Assembly (NCBI GenBank): GCA_902760955.1
Contig: CACWIG010000013.1
Coordinates: 1-34,589 of the forward strand
Direction of reading: 5' to 3'
DNA: 34,589 nucleotides
Source: an uncultured Ruminococcus sp.
GTDB taxonomy: Bacteria > Bacillota > Clostridia > Monoglobales > Monoglobaceae
Shown: piece after piece, positions 8,383 through 16,439 of the stretch
How positions within the stretch are numbered: the stretch's first letter is position 1
How the letters are laid out: each line of letters starts with the position of its first letter
The notes under the pieces: model-generated
Databases searched by the model: none
The model's input: only the letters and a program-made list of their open reading frames with translations
Told to the model about the DNA's origin: nothing
Position numbers and translations under genes: made by a program

Positions 8383-10116
8383 TTAATGTTCAAATTGGCT
8401 GTTATACAATACGCTGTAAAAGCCGTTTTTATCTAAAAGTTCTTTGTGGGTTCCTTGTTCTACAATATTTCCGTTTTTCATAACCAATATTATATCAGCA
8501 TCTTTTATTGTAGACAATCTGTGGGCAACGATAAAAGATGTTCTGCCCTTCATCAACCGTGCAAAAGCATCTTGCACCTTTAGCTCAGTTCTCGTGTCTA
8601 TGGAAGATGTCGCCTCGTCAAGTATGAGCATTGGAGGCAGGGCAAGCATTATTCTTGTTATACACAAAAGCTGTTTCTGTCCTTGTGACAGGTTGCCTCC
8701 CTCCTCGCCAATCTGCGTATCATAGCCGTTTGGCAGTCTTTTTATAAAGCTGTGAGCGTGTGACTCTTTTGCCGCTTTTATTATCTCCTCATCTGTTGCA
8801 TCGGGCTTGCCCATAATGATGTTGTCTTTGACCGTACCGCTCTTCAACCAGGTATCTTGTAAAACCATTCCGTAATTTTCTCGCAGGGATTTACGGGTAA
8901 TATCTCTGATGTCAGTGCCTTCGACCTTTATGGAACCGCTTGTGACATCATAAAATCGCATTAAAAGATTGATAAGTGTTGTCTTTCCGCAACCTGTGGG
9001 TCCAACTATTGCTACTCTCTGCCCGGGGGAAACCGATAAATTAAAGTTCTGAATAAGTTTTTTATCAGGAGTATACGAAAAGCATACATTCTCTAACTTA
9101 ATATTTCCATCTGCCCTATCTATTGCAATCGCATCTTTTTTATCGGGAATTTGCGGTTGTTCTTCAATTAATTCAAACAATCTGTCTGCGCAAGCAAAAG
9201 CGTTTTGAAGTTCGGTTATAACGCCTGATATCTCGTTAAAAGGCTTTGCAAATTGATTGGCATAGCTTAACAAGCACGACAGGCTTCCTACAGTAAGTTT
9301 GCCTGCCAATACTATAAAGGCACCCGACAGCCCTACACCTGCATATATCAAGTTATTGACAAATCTTGTTGACGGATTTGTTATAGAAGAAAAGAACGTG
9401 GCTCTTAAAGAATACTTTTCAAGGTCATCGTTAATTTTGTCAAATCTGTCTATTGCTTCCTTTTCGTGAACAAAGGCGTGTACTACCTTTTGGTTACCTA
9501 TTATCTCATCAATAAAAGAAGTCTGAACCGCTCTTGTTTCCGATTGCTTCTTAAACATATGATACGTTCTTTTGGAAATAAAGTTTGCAACAAGCAGTGA
9601 AAGCGGTGTAAACAAAACAACAAGTAATGCAATCTTGTAGTTTATCATTATCATAAAAACAAATGTTCCAACAATGGTAACTATACCTGTGAACAACTGA
9701 GTAAATCCCATCAGCAATCCATCTGCAAATTGGTCAGCATCTGCTACAACACGGCTCAATATATCGCCGTTTGAGTGTGAGTCCAAATAACTGAAAGGTA
9801 AAATCTGAATTTTCTTAAAGGCGTCATTCCTCACATCTCTGACTACGTGATAGGTTACTCTGTTATTGATAACATTCATAATCCAGGTGATGATAGCTGT
9901 GATAATCGCTATAACACCTGCTTTAATCAAATAGCCGAACATACTGTGAAAATCGACATTATTAAAGCCTTTGATACAATCTATGGCATACCCGATAATT
10001 ACAGGAATGTAAAGGTTAAATAGCACCGAAATGACAGCAAGAATAATTGAAAAAAGCATTAAATATTTGTAGTTTCCGATATATTTTAAAGTCTTACGCA
10101 ATGTGCTTTTTTTCAT
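8383..10116 (-). CDS. ABC exporter half-transporter, consensus Walker B subunit
   Basis: The 577-aa product is a type IV ABC exporter half. The N-terminal membrane domain has about six helices (residues 15-300), followed by a nucleotide-binding domain with Walker A GPTGCGKTT at 372-380, signature LSQGQ at 476-480, Walker B LILDE with the catalytic Glu at about 501, and the H-loop IVAHRL. GGAGG precedes the ATG at 10116, which overlaps the upstream partner stop (ATGA). Its signature departs from LSGGQ while its Walker B is canonical. The partner has the reverse pattern, as in asymmetric heterodimers such as TM287/288 and BmrCD. It is probably a multidrug or lipid/peptide exporter in the cytoplasmic membrane; the cargo is unknown. 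Confidence 0.96.
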   Translation of the reverse strand: MKKSTLRKTLKYIGNYKYLMLFSIILAVISVLFNLYIPVIIGYAIDCIKGFNNVDFHSMFGYLIKAGVIAIITAIITWIMNVINNRVTYHVVRDVRNDAFKKIQILPFSYLDSHSNGDILSRVVADADQFADGLLMGFTQLFTGIVTIVGTFVFMIMINYKIALLVVLFTPLSLLVANFISKRTYHMFKKQSETRAVQTSFIDEIIGNQKVVHAFVHEKEAIDRFDKINDDLEKYSLRATFFSSITNPSTRFVNNLIYAGVGLSGAFIVLAGKLTVGSLSCLLSYANQFAKPFNEISGVITELQNAFACADRLFELIEEQPQIPDKKDAIAIDRADGNIKLENVCFSYTPDKKLIQNFNLSVSPGQRVAIVGPTGCGKTTLINLLMRFYDVTSGSIKVEGTDIRDITRKSLRENYGMVLQDTWLKSGTVKDNIIMGKPDATDEEIIKAAKESHAHSFIKRLPNGYDTQIGEEGGNLSQGQKQLLCITRIMLALPPMLILDEATSSIDTRTELKVQDAFARLMKGRTSFIVAHRLSTIKDADIILVMKNGNIVEQGTHKELLDKNGFYSVLYNSQFEH

Positions 10117-11831
10117 TGATTACCGCCTCCCGTCTGTGAATTATATATCTCCTTGTACACTTCTGATGAATTTAATAATTCATCGTGTGTACCGACGCCT
10201 ACACAGTTTCCATCATCAAGGACAATAATCTTATCTGCGTGTGCAATAGACGAAATACGCTGTGATACAACAAAAACAGTTGTGTTAAAGTCAAGTTCCC
10301 TAAGTGACTTTCTCAGTTTGGCATCTGTGGCAAAATCAAGTGCAGACGAACTGTCATCAAGTATAAGAATTTCAGGCTTTTTAACTAAAGCACGCGCAAT
10401 TGTCAATCTTTGCTTTTGTCCGCCTGATAAGTTTCTTCCGTTCTGCTCTATAATAAAATCAAGACCATTTTCTTTGGAATTAATTATATCTTCCGCCTGT
10501 GCCGCATAAATTGCCTTTAAGATATCTGCGTCCGTAGCTTCGCTGTTGCCCCATTTCATATTATCTCTCACAGTTCCGCTGAATAAAACATTTTTTTGCA
10601 TAACAACGCCTACGATTTTGCGTAAATCTTCAGAATTTATGTCGGTTACATCCACTCCGTTTACTCTTACAGCCCCTTTATCTGCATAGTAAAAGCCAGG
10701 AATCAGATTAACGAGTGTTGACTTGCCCGCTCCTGTTCCGCCTATTACGCCGATTGTTTCGCCGCGTTTAGCAGTAAAAGAAATATCGGACAATGAATAG
10801 TCAGCAGCACCGCTGTACTTCATATACACATTGTCAAACTCTACTGCAATATCTCCGTTTTCGGTTGTTGATTTATCTGTGAAGTTTTGGGTAGATGGTG
10901 TTTTAAGTACAGCCGAAACTCTGTTAGCACTTGCAACGGCTTTTGTGAGTGTGATTATCATAGTAGCCAGCTTTACAAGTTCAACAAGAATTTGTGACAT
11001 ATAGTTATACAGTGCAACAACCTCACCTTGCGATATTATACCATTGCTTACCTGAACACCGCCGATATAAATCAATAATACTATCGCAAGATTAACTAAG
11101 GCAATGGTTGCAGGGTTCATAATCGCAGATATCCTGCCTGTGTATTTTTGTATTTTTGTCACTTCTTCATTTTGCTCTATAAACTTATTTTTTTCATCAT
11201 TTTCCTTATAAAATGCCCTTATAACCCTTACGCCTGAAAGATTTTCTCTTACAATCAGCATTATTCTGTCAAGATTTGCCTGAACCTTTTTGTATAACGG
11301 AATACACACAAGCATAATTGCAAATATAACAGCCGCAATTACGGGAATGGAAACCACAAATACCAACGCAGCCTTAAAGCTTATGGTAAAAGCCATAAAC
11401 ATTGCACCGAATACAACAAACGGGGAACGTAAAGCAAGCCGCAATGTTAAGTTTACGCCTGTTTGTATTTGATTTATATCGCTTGTCATTCTTGTAATCA
11501 AGGTCGATGTTGAAATCGTATCTATATCGGTGTACGAAAAACTTTGAATATGTCTGAATAACGCCTGACGTATTTTAGAAGCAAATCCAACTGCTGCCTT
11601 GGCAGAAAAAAACTGAGCCGTAATCGAAAAAGCAAGTCCCGCAAAGCCTAACAAAACAAGAATACCTACCATTTTAAAGATATAGACTTTATCGTAATTT
11701 GCTATACCAACGTCAATAATTTGTGCTACAACCAAGGGCACAAGTAACTCAAATGACGCCTCTATAAATTTGAATAAAGGTCCTAAAACACATTCCTTTT
11801 TATATGATTTCATATATTTTAAAATCTTTAT
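10113..11831 (-). CDS. ABC exporter half-transporter, degenerate-site subunit (unusual start)
   Basis: This is the partner of the following ABC half-transporter: an N-terminal six-helix domain, then an ATPase domain with Walker A GGTGAGKST, signature LSGGQKQR, and Walker B ILILDDSSSALD. The catalytic Glu is replaced by Asp, the mark of the degenerate nucleotide site in heterodimeric exporters. The start is problematic. An open frame with TTG reaches 11858, but the promoter puts the transcript start near 11861 and a perfect GGAGG lies at 11844-11840, inside that frame. Eight bases after GGAGG is ATA at 11831, giving M-KILKYMKSYKKE, just what homologues look like. The nearest ATG (11813) is 26 bases away. 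I annotate ATA 11831 as the likely start, with moderate confidence for that boundary only. Confidence 0.9.
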   Translation of the reverse strand: MKILKYMKSYKKECVLGPLFKFIEASFELLVPLVVAQIIDVGIANYDKVYIFKMVGILVLLGFAGLAFSITAQFFSAKAAVGFASKIRQALFRHIQSFSYTDIDTISTSTLITRMTSDINQIQTGVNLTLRLALRSPFVVFGAMFMAFTISFKAALVFVVSIPVIAAVIFAIMLVCIPLYKKVQANLDRIMLIVRENLSGVRVIRAFYKENDEKNKFIEQNEEVTKIQKYTGRISAIMNPATIALVNLAIVLLIYIGGVQVSNGIISQGEVVALYNYMSQILVELVKLATMIITLTKAVASANRVSAVLKTPSTQNFTDKSTTENGDIAVEFDNVYMKYSGAADYSLSDISFTAKRGETIGVIGGTGAGKSTLVNLIPGFYYADKGAVRVNGVDVTDINSEDLRKIVGVVMQKNVLFSGTVRDNMKWGNSEATDADILKAIYAAQAEDIINSKENGLDFIIEQNGRNLSGGQKQRLTIARALVKKPEILILDDSSSALDFATDAKLRKSLRELDFNTTVFVVSQRISSIAHADKIIVLDDGNCVGVGTHDELLNSSEVYKEIYNSQTGGGNQ

Positions 11832-11867
11832 CTTAATCGCCTCCGATTTTGTGTTCAAACTTTTTAT

Positions 11868-11896
11868 ATTATAGCAAATATTTCATCTTAATTCAA
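11868..11896 (-). promoter_or_regulatory. Strong sigma-A promoter for the ABC/M42/YnbB operon
   Basis: On the minus strand TTGAAT (11896-11891), a 17-base spacer ending in TGC, and TATAAT (11873-11868) form an extended -10 promoter. Transcription would start near 11861. No other comparable promoter was seen before 3923, where the seven-gene run ends. Confidence 0.85.
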
Positions 11897-11940
11897 CATA
11901 TTAATTATATTTTACTATGTAAATTTTAATTATTCTATAA

Positions 11941-11982
11941 TATTAAAAATGGTGAAACCCATATTTTAGGATTTCACCATTT
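11941..11982 (-). terminator. Intrinsic terminator after the alpha-rhamnosidase gene
   Basis: AAATGGTGAAA (11947-11957) and TTTCACCATTT (11972-11982) form a perfect 11-bp stem with a 14-base loop, beginning a few bases after the stop at 11988. A short T-rich stretch follows on the minus strand. Confidence 0.8.
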
Positions 11983-11987
11983 TATAT

Positions 11988-14174
11988 TTAACGTGAAAAA
12001 GTATAATCACCTGCAGACAAAACTTTTGTTTCGCCATCAATAATTAGTTTAAAGTCATAAGGACTGCTTATTTTGATTTCGCTTTCATCATATGAAACCT
12101 TGATTTTACAAAATTCCGCTTTAAGCTTATTAATTCCCTTTACAAAAAGAGGTGAAATTACAATGTCACCTGATGCAAAGTCATTTATCATAATTCCTGC
12201 AAGACGGCGGTAAAAAAATGTATCAACCATACAGAAAAAGTGATGATTCAAACTAAACGCCCCATCTTCTGGATGTCCTTCTCTGTCATAGTCAAAACGT
12301 TCGGTAAGAGCTGTTAACCCATCAACTGCATTTTTCGCATAGCCAAGCCCGTCGGCATTTGTGATAACATCAAATAATAACTGCCCATAACCATATTCGC
12401 AGAGCACTTCAGACATCATCTTTATGCCGTGAACTCCGAAGGTTATAAGATAATTGTCATCTTTAAAGTGTTTTACAATACGCTCAACAATATCGGGCAT
12501 TTCTTCCTTCTCGAAGAAACCTCTTGCCGCAAGAGTAATAAGCTCAGCAACGCTTACCTCCTCAAAAATTCCGTCAGGCATATATCTTGTACGGAACGCT
12601 GTTTTAATCTTCTCTGCAAGCTTATCGTATGATGTTCTGTCGTAACCGCAAAGTTCCGAAAGCTCAGCCATAATTTCAAGGTCCCATTTGTAATATACAT
12701 TGGACATTATGTCATTTCTTGCTTCTACAAGTCCGTGCAAACTGCTCCAATCCCCCGTCGCATAGTCGCCGTCGCCGATATAACCATCTTCGTCTGCTAT
12801 TGATGCAAAAAATTCAAGAGAGCGTTCAAGGTCATTGCGAAATTCTTTAAATGGTTCCAGGTCACCATAATATTTATACATCCACCAAACAGTCTGGAAC
12901 ACCACGCTGTTTCCCCAATCAGGCCCTGAAAATCGCTTTGAAAAAGCCCAGGTTGCAACTGACGGAACAACATATGGTAACTGCCCTTCTTCATTCATTG
13001 AGTCGTGACATTGTTTTGCATTTTCAATCAGAATTTCCTTTGAATTAAACTCAGACAAAATAACCTCTGACGAGAGCATTGTATCACCAATCCAAGGTGC
13101 ATCACGCTTAGGATTGTCATCAAATACATCTTGACAGCAGGTTAAAACCGAATTAACACAAGCAAAATGTATCTTGTTTATAATGTCATTGTCGCACTCA
13201 AAATGTGCCGTTTCCTTGAAATCAGTATGTACTGTAACTGCAGTGAGTTCGATTTCATCATAATCACCTATAACCTCAACATATCTGAAGCCGTGATATG
13301 CCATATATTGCTCGAAAACTTTATTCGGTGTTCCGTCAAGTATGTATTCGTCAGAGTTATACATATCAGGATATCTGCCTTTTACCATTCCCGAGCGGTC
13401 GACGTGCTTGCCGTCAGGAAGTAAACGCTCGGAGTAGTTAAGTTTAATAAGATTGCCTGATTTTCCTGTAATTTTTACTCTTGCATATCCTGAGGTAGTA
13501 ATTCCGCAATCGAATAGGTTAGGAGCTATTTCTACAAATTTATGTTCGGCTATAATTCTTTTACGCGGACAATCTGTTGTGCGGAAATTTACTTTTGGCA
13601 TAGTAATAAGAATAGCATTATCCCAATCGCTGTCATCAAAGTCAGCATCACACCAATCGGGGATTTCAAGACGTGCATCATAGCGTTCGCCATAGGTTGT
13701 GCCTGTAAATAATATGGGAGAATCAATACCCTTAAAGCTCTCGTCGGAAACTATTGTTTCAACACTTCCGTCCGAATACTCGATGTTTAATTCAAGAATA
13801 AGCATCAAGGGATTATAAGCACCATAATGACTGCCGTTAGCTCTGAGACTTCCAAGTATCGCACCAAGACGGTTTTTACCTGAATTTAATTCATCTGTCA
13901 CATTATATGTGTTATATATTATGGTCTTATCCATAATTGACGGATATGTAGGACGGATTGAATCGGGAACTCTTTTACCGTTCAAAAAATACGCCGCATC
14001 GCCATATCCAAATATATTTAGGATTGCTTTTGCGGGTTTTTCTTTAAGTGTAAAGCTTTTTGCAATATATGGTGCAGGAGTTGAGAGTACATCATTTGCA
14101 TCTTTTCCGTGGACATCAATCACAGGACCTGGTTTTTTTGAGGCATAGCCTATCCATTTTGATTTTTCAAACAT
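11988..14174 (-). CDS. Alpha-L-rhamnosidase-like glycoside hydrolase (GH78 type)
   Basis: The 728-aa product resembles bacterial alpha-L-rhamnosidases. Beta-rich N-terminal domains (to about residue 330) contain a carbohydrate-binding-like segment with YGDAAYFLNGKRV. An alpha/alpha toroid then holds DNPKRDAPWIGD, corresponding to the family acidic motif, and GDWSSLHG. LTERFDY and SLNHHFFCMVDTFFYRRLAGI follow, matching the region with the catalytic Glu and conserved His. A small beta domain closes the protein. These enzymes remove terminal rhamnose from plant glycosides or pectin side chains. No signal peptide is visible, so it should be cytosolic and act on imported oligosaccharides or glycosides. 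GGAG precedes the ATG. It stands alone between its own promoter and terminator. Exact substrate uncertain. Confidence 0.86.
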   Translation of the reverse strand: MFEKSKWIGYASKKPGPVIDVHGKDANDVLSTPAPYIAKSFTLKEKPAKAILNIFGYGDAAYFLNGKRVPDSIRPTYPSIMDKTIIYNTYNVTDELNSGKNRLGAILGSLRANGSHYGAYNPLMLILELNIEYSDGSVETIVSDESFKGIDSPILFTGTTYGERYDARLEIPDWCDADFDDSDWDNAILITMPKVNFRTTDCPRKRIIAEHKFVEIAPNLFDCGITTSGYARVKITGKSGNLIKLNYSERLLPDGKHVDRSGMVKGRYPDMYNSDEYILDGTPNKVFEQYMAYHGFRYVEVIGDYDEIELTAVTVHTDFKETAHFECDNDIINKIHFACVNSVLTCCQDVFDDNPKRDAPWIGDTMLSSEVILSEFNSKEILIENAKQCHDSMNEEGQLPYVVPSVATWAFSKRFSGPDWGNSVVFQTVWWMYKYYGDLEPFKEFRNDLERSLEFFASIADEDGYIGDGDYATGDWSSLHGLVEARNDIMSNVYYKWDLEIMAELSELCGYDRTSYDKLAEKIKTAFRTRYMPDGIFEEVSVAELITLAARGFFEKEEMPDIVERIVKHFKDDNYLITFGVHGIKMMSEVLCEYGYGQLLFDVITNADGLGYAKNAVDGLTALTERFDYDREGHPEDGAFSLNHHFFCMVDTFFYRRLAGIMINDFASGDIVISPLFVKGINKLKAEFCKIKVSYDESEIKISSPYDFKLIIDGETKVLSAGDYTFSR

Positions 14175-14206
14175 TTTGTTTTCTCCTAAATATTTATTTT
14201 GTTATT

Positions 14207-14270
14207 ATTATATCACATACATTTATGTCTTTCTATACATTTTTTTAGATAAACTATTCATTTTTTTAGA
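14207..14270 (-). promoter_or_regulatory. Rhamnosidase promoter with tandem 17-bp direct repeats
   Basis: On the minus strand an extended -10 (TGATATAAT, core 14212-14207) has a poor -35 (TAGAAA, 14235-14230). Two 17-base repeats, TCTAAAAAAATGNATAG, lie at 14270-14254 and 14249-14233, identical but for one base and spaced 21 bp apart. The proximal copy overlaps the weak -35 by three bases. That is the geometry of AraC-family activator half-sites at a class II promoter. Confidence 0.65.
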
Positions 14271-14284
14271 TTTGTTTACAATAT

Positions 14285-14320
14285 AAAAAGTGTATGGCAT
14301 ATTGTTGTCATACACTTTTT
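14285..14320 (-). terminator. Bidirectional-type terminator after citrate synthase 1
   Basis: AAAAAGTGTATG (14285-14296) and CATACACTTTTT (14309-14320) form a perfect 12-bp stem with a 12-base loop and T-rich tails in both directions. It lies just beyond the stop codon at 14329. Confidence 0.85.
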
Positions 14321-14328
14321 ATTCTATA

Positions 14329-15741
14329 TTAAAATTCGTCTAAATTAATAACCTCTCGGTCTTCTATCGGAGTATAACCAAGTCGTTTAACCGTACTCTT
14401 GTACGCAGGTCTGATTATCTTATTATTGGTCATAATCTCTTCCAATCTGTGTGCACACCAACCGACAATTCTTGACATTGCAAATATCGGAGTATAAAGT
14501 TCCTGAGGAATTTTCATCATCTGATATACAAAGCCTGAATAGAAATCGACATTTGCACACATATCCTTCTCTATGCCCTTAACCTCACGGAAGGCAACAG
14601 GCCCCAATTTTTGTACTAAGTCATAGAGAGCAAATTCTTTTTCAAAGCCCGTCTTTTCTGCCAAAAGAGCAGCACGTTCTTTTAATATTGTGGCTCTTGG
14701 GTCAGATATTGTATAAACAGCGTGGCCTAAGCCATAGATTAAGCCTTTGCCATCACCTGCTTGCTTGTTTAATATTTTTTTCAGGTAATTCATAACTTCG
14801 GTTTCATCACTCCAATTATGAACATTAGCCTTAATTTCTTCCATTTGCGACAACATCTTATCATTTGCACCGCCGTGCTTTGGCCCTTTTAATGAGCCGA
14901 CAGATGCAGAAATCGCAGAGTATGTATCTGTACCCGTTGATGACAATACACGAACAGTAAAGGCTGAATTATTTCCTCCGCCGTGTTCAGCCTGAAGAAT
15001 AAGTGACAAATCAAGAGTTTGTGCCTCAAGCTCTGTGTACTGCTTGTCAGGTCTTATCATATATAAAAAGTTTTCTGCGGCTGACAATGATGTGTTAGGG
15101 TTGTGAAGCACAAGGCTTTCGCCGTCAAAGTAGTGACGTTTACAACTATATGCATTAGCAACAAGCACAGGAAATCTCGCAATTAAATCAAGACTTTGCC
15201 TCAATAAGTTTGATACAGATATATCGTCAGGGTTTTCGTCGTATGAATAGAGTGCAAGCACCGAACGACCGAGTTTGTTCATAATATTCTTACTCGGAGC
15301 TTTAAATATCATATCCTCAGTAAATTCATCAGGCAAACTCCTCTTTTTTGCAAGCAATGAAGTAAAGTCCTCTAAAGTGTTTTTATCGGGTAAAAAGCCG
15401 AAAATCAAAAGAAAAGCGGCCTCTTCAAAGCCATATCTTCCTTCCTTATAGCAAGCATTAACTATATCCTCTATATCTATGCCACGGTATCTAAGTTTAC
15501 CTGGAACAGGTGATTTGTTACCCTCGTCCATAACATAACCGTGAACTTCACCAATTGAGGTGAAGCCTGCCAAAACACCCGTTCCGTCAGCGTTGCGCAA
15601 ACCTGATTTGACATTGTAATCTGTATAATAATGTGATGGAATACGATTCCAAGCTGAGTTTTTGGAATTAATAAGATTTATATATTTATCTATACTCTTA
15701 TCCATATCGTTCTGCATTGCCTTAAATTCGTATTTATCCAA
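14329..15741 (-). CDS. Citrate synthase (paralogue 1)
   Basis: This enzyme condenses acetyl-CoA with oxaloacetate to citrate, probably feeding glutamate synthesis in an anaerobe with a partial TCA pathway. The 470-aa product carries the si-type catalytic set: H289 in GPKHGGAN, H340 in GLGHAVY, and D399 in NVDFYSG, plus H253 in AEHGGGNNS. An N-terminal extension of about 40 residues precedes the domain. The start is TTG 15741, because GAGGTG lies 6 bases upstream while the first in-frame ATG is eight codons further in. A second, clearly related citrate synthase lies at 32997-34358. The gene has its own promoter, with a palindrome over the -10, and its own terminator. 2-methylcitrate synthase activity cannot be excluded. 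Confidence 0.94.
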   Translation of the reverse strand: MDKYEFKAMQNDMDKSIDKYINLINSKNSAWNRIPSHYYTDYNVKSGLRNADGTGVLAGFTSIGEVHGYVMDEGNKSPVPGKLRYRGIDIEDIVNACYKEGRYGFEEAAFLLIFGFLPDKNTLEDFTSLLAKKRSLPDEFTEDMIFKAPSKNIMNKLGRSVLALYSYDENPDDISVSNLLRQSLDLIARFPVLVANAYSCKRHYFDGESLVLHNPNTSLSAAENFLYMIRPDKQYTELEAQTLDLSLILQAEHGGGNNSAFTVRVLSSTGTDTYSAISASVGSLKGPKHGGANDKMLSQMEEIKANVHNWSDETEVMNYLKKILNKQAGDGKGLIYGLGHAVYTISDPRATILKERAALLAEKTGFEKEFALYDLVQKLGPVAFREVKGIEKDMCANVDFYSGFVYQMMKIPQELYTPIFAMSRIVGWCAHRLEEIMTNNKIIRPAYKSTVKRLGYTPIEDREVINLDEF

Positions 15742-15786
15742 AGCGTTTCACCTCTCCTTAAAATTCTGTTTTTTTCAATTTTAAAC

Positions 15787-15818
15787 TATAGTATACTATA
15801 ATTTCGTCATTTAGTCAA
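15787..15818 (-). promoter_or_regulatory. Promoter with overlapping palindrome for citrate synthase 1
   Basis: On the minus strand TTGACT (15818-15813), a 17-base spacer and TATACT (15795-15790) form a near-consensus promoter. A perfect 14-bp palindrome, TATAGTATACTATA (15787-15800), covers the -10 and extends outward with one mismatch, so it may be an operator. Confidence 0.78.
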
Positions 15819-15838
15819 GAAATTTAATCAAAAAACTC

Positions 15839-15872
15839 AAAAAAAGTACCCCGCAGAAATAATACGGGGTAC
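15839..15872 (-). terminator. Intrinsic terminator after nrdG
   Basis: GTACCCCG (15846-15853) and CGGGGTAC (15865-15872) form a perfect GC-rich 8-bp stem with an 11-base loop. On the minus strand it is followed by seven T. It ends the nrdD-nrdG transcript. Confidence 0.92.
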
Positions 15873-15905
15873 ACAATATAAATTTATATTTTTAAGTACG
15901 ATTTA

Positions 15906-16427
15906 TCAATTATCCCACAAAACAATACAGCCTTGCTCATTTGTTTTTTTCATATCAATCAATCTCTGATTAGATGAGCCTCTGAACTTAAGTGTAATAT
16001 CCTTGAGTTCTTCCACAAAGCGTCCGTCAACTAAGACATCAATCATACCTAATATTTTTTCTGTAACATCACAATTGGAATATCCGCCTTCTTCTCTCAT
16101 TTCCTCTAAAGTAAATCCCGAGAAAACCCATATAGTCTTGTTTGGCATTTTTTCTTTTACCTTTAACAAGAAGGGATATAAGGCTTGTTGATTTGACGGC
16201 TCCATAGGCTCACCGCCGAGGACTGTTAGTCCGTCAATATAATCAGGTTCAAGCATTTTTAAAATCTTTTCTTCTATATCTCTTGTAAAGGGCTCGCCGA
16301 AGTTAAAGTCCCACGTTTGCGGTTGAAAACAGTTTTTGCAATGGTTTGTGCAACCCGAAACAAACAGCGAGATACGAATTCCTGTTCCGTTTGCTATATC
16401 ACAATTTTTAATTTCTCCGTAGTTCAT
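15906..16427 (-). CDS. nrdG: Anaerobic ribonucleotide reductase activating protein
   Basis: NrdG is a radical-SAM enzyme that uses a 4Fe-4S cluster to install the glycyl radical on NrdD. The 173-aa product shows the CxxxCxxC cluster motif in SGCTNHCKNC (Cys 26, 30, 33) and the later LTVLGGEPM segment involved in SAM binding. Length and order match the family. The ATG at 16427 is preceded by GGAGAGG. It begins 12 bases after the nrdD stop, so the two are one transcription unit under the nrdD promoter, and a strong terminator follows. Confidence 0.96.
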   Translation of the reverse strand: MNYGEIKNCDIANGTGIRISLFVSGCTNHCKNCFQPQTWDFNFGEPFTRDIEEKILKMLEPDYIDGLTVLGGEPMEPSNQQALYPFLLKVKEKMPNKTIWVFSGFTLEEMREEGGYSNCDVTEKILGMIDVLVDGRFVEELKDITLKFRGSSNQRLIDMKKTNEQGCIVLWDN

Positions 16428-16439
16428 AGCCTCTCCAAA

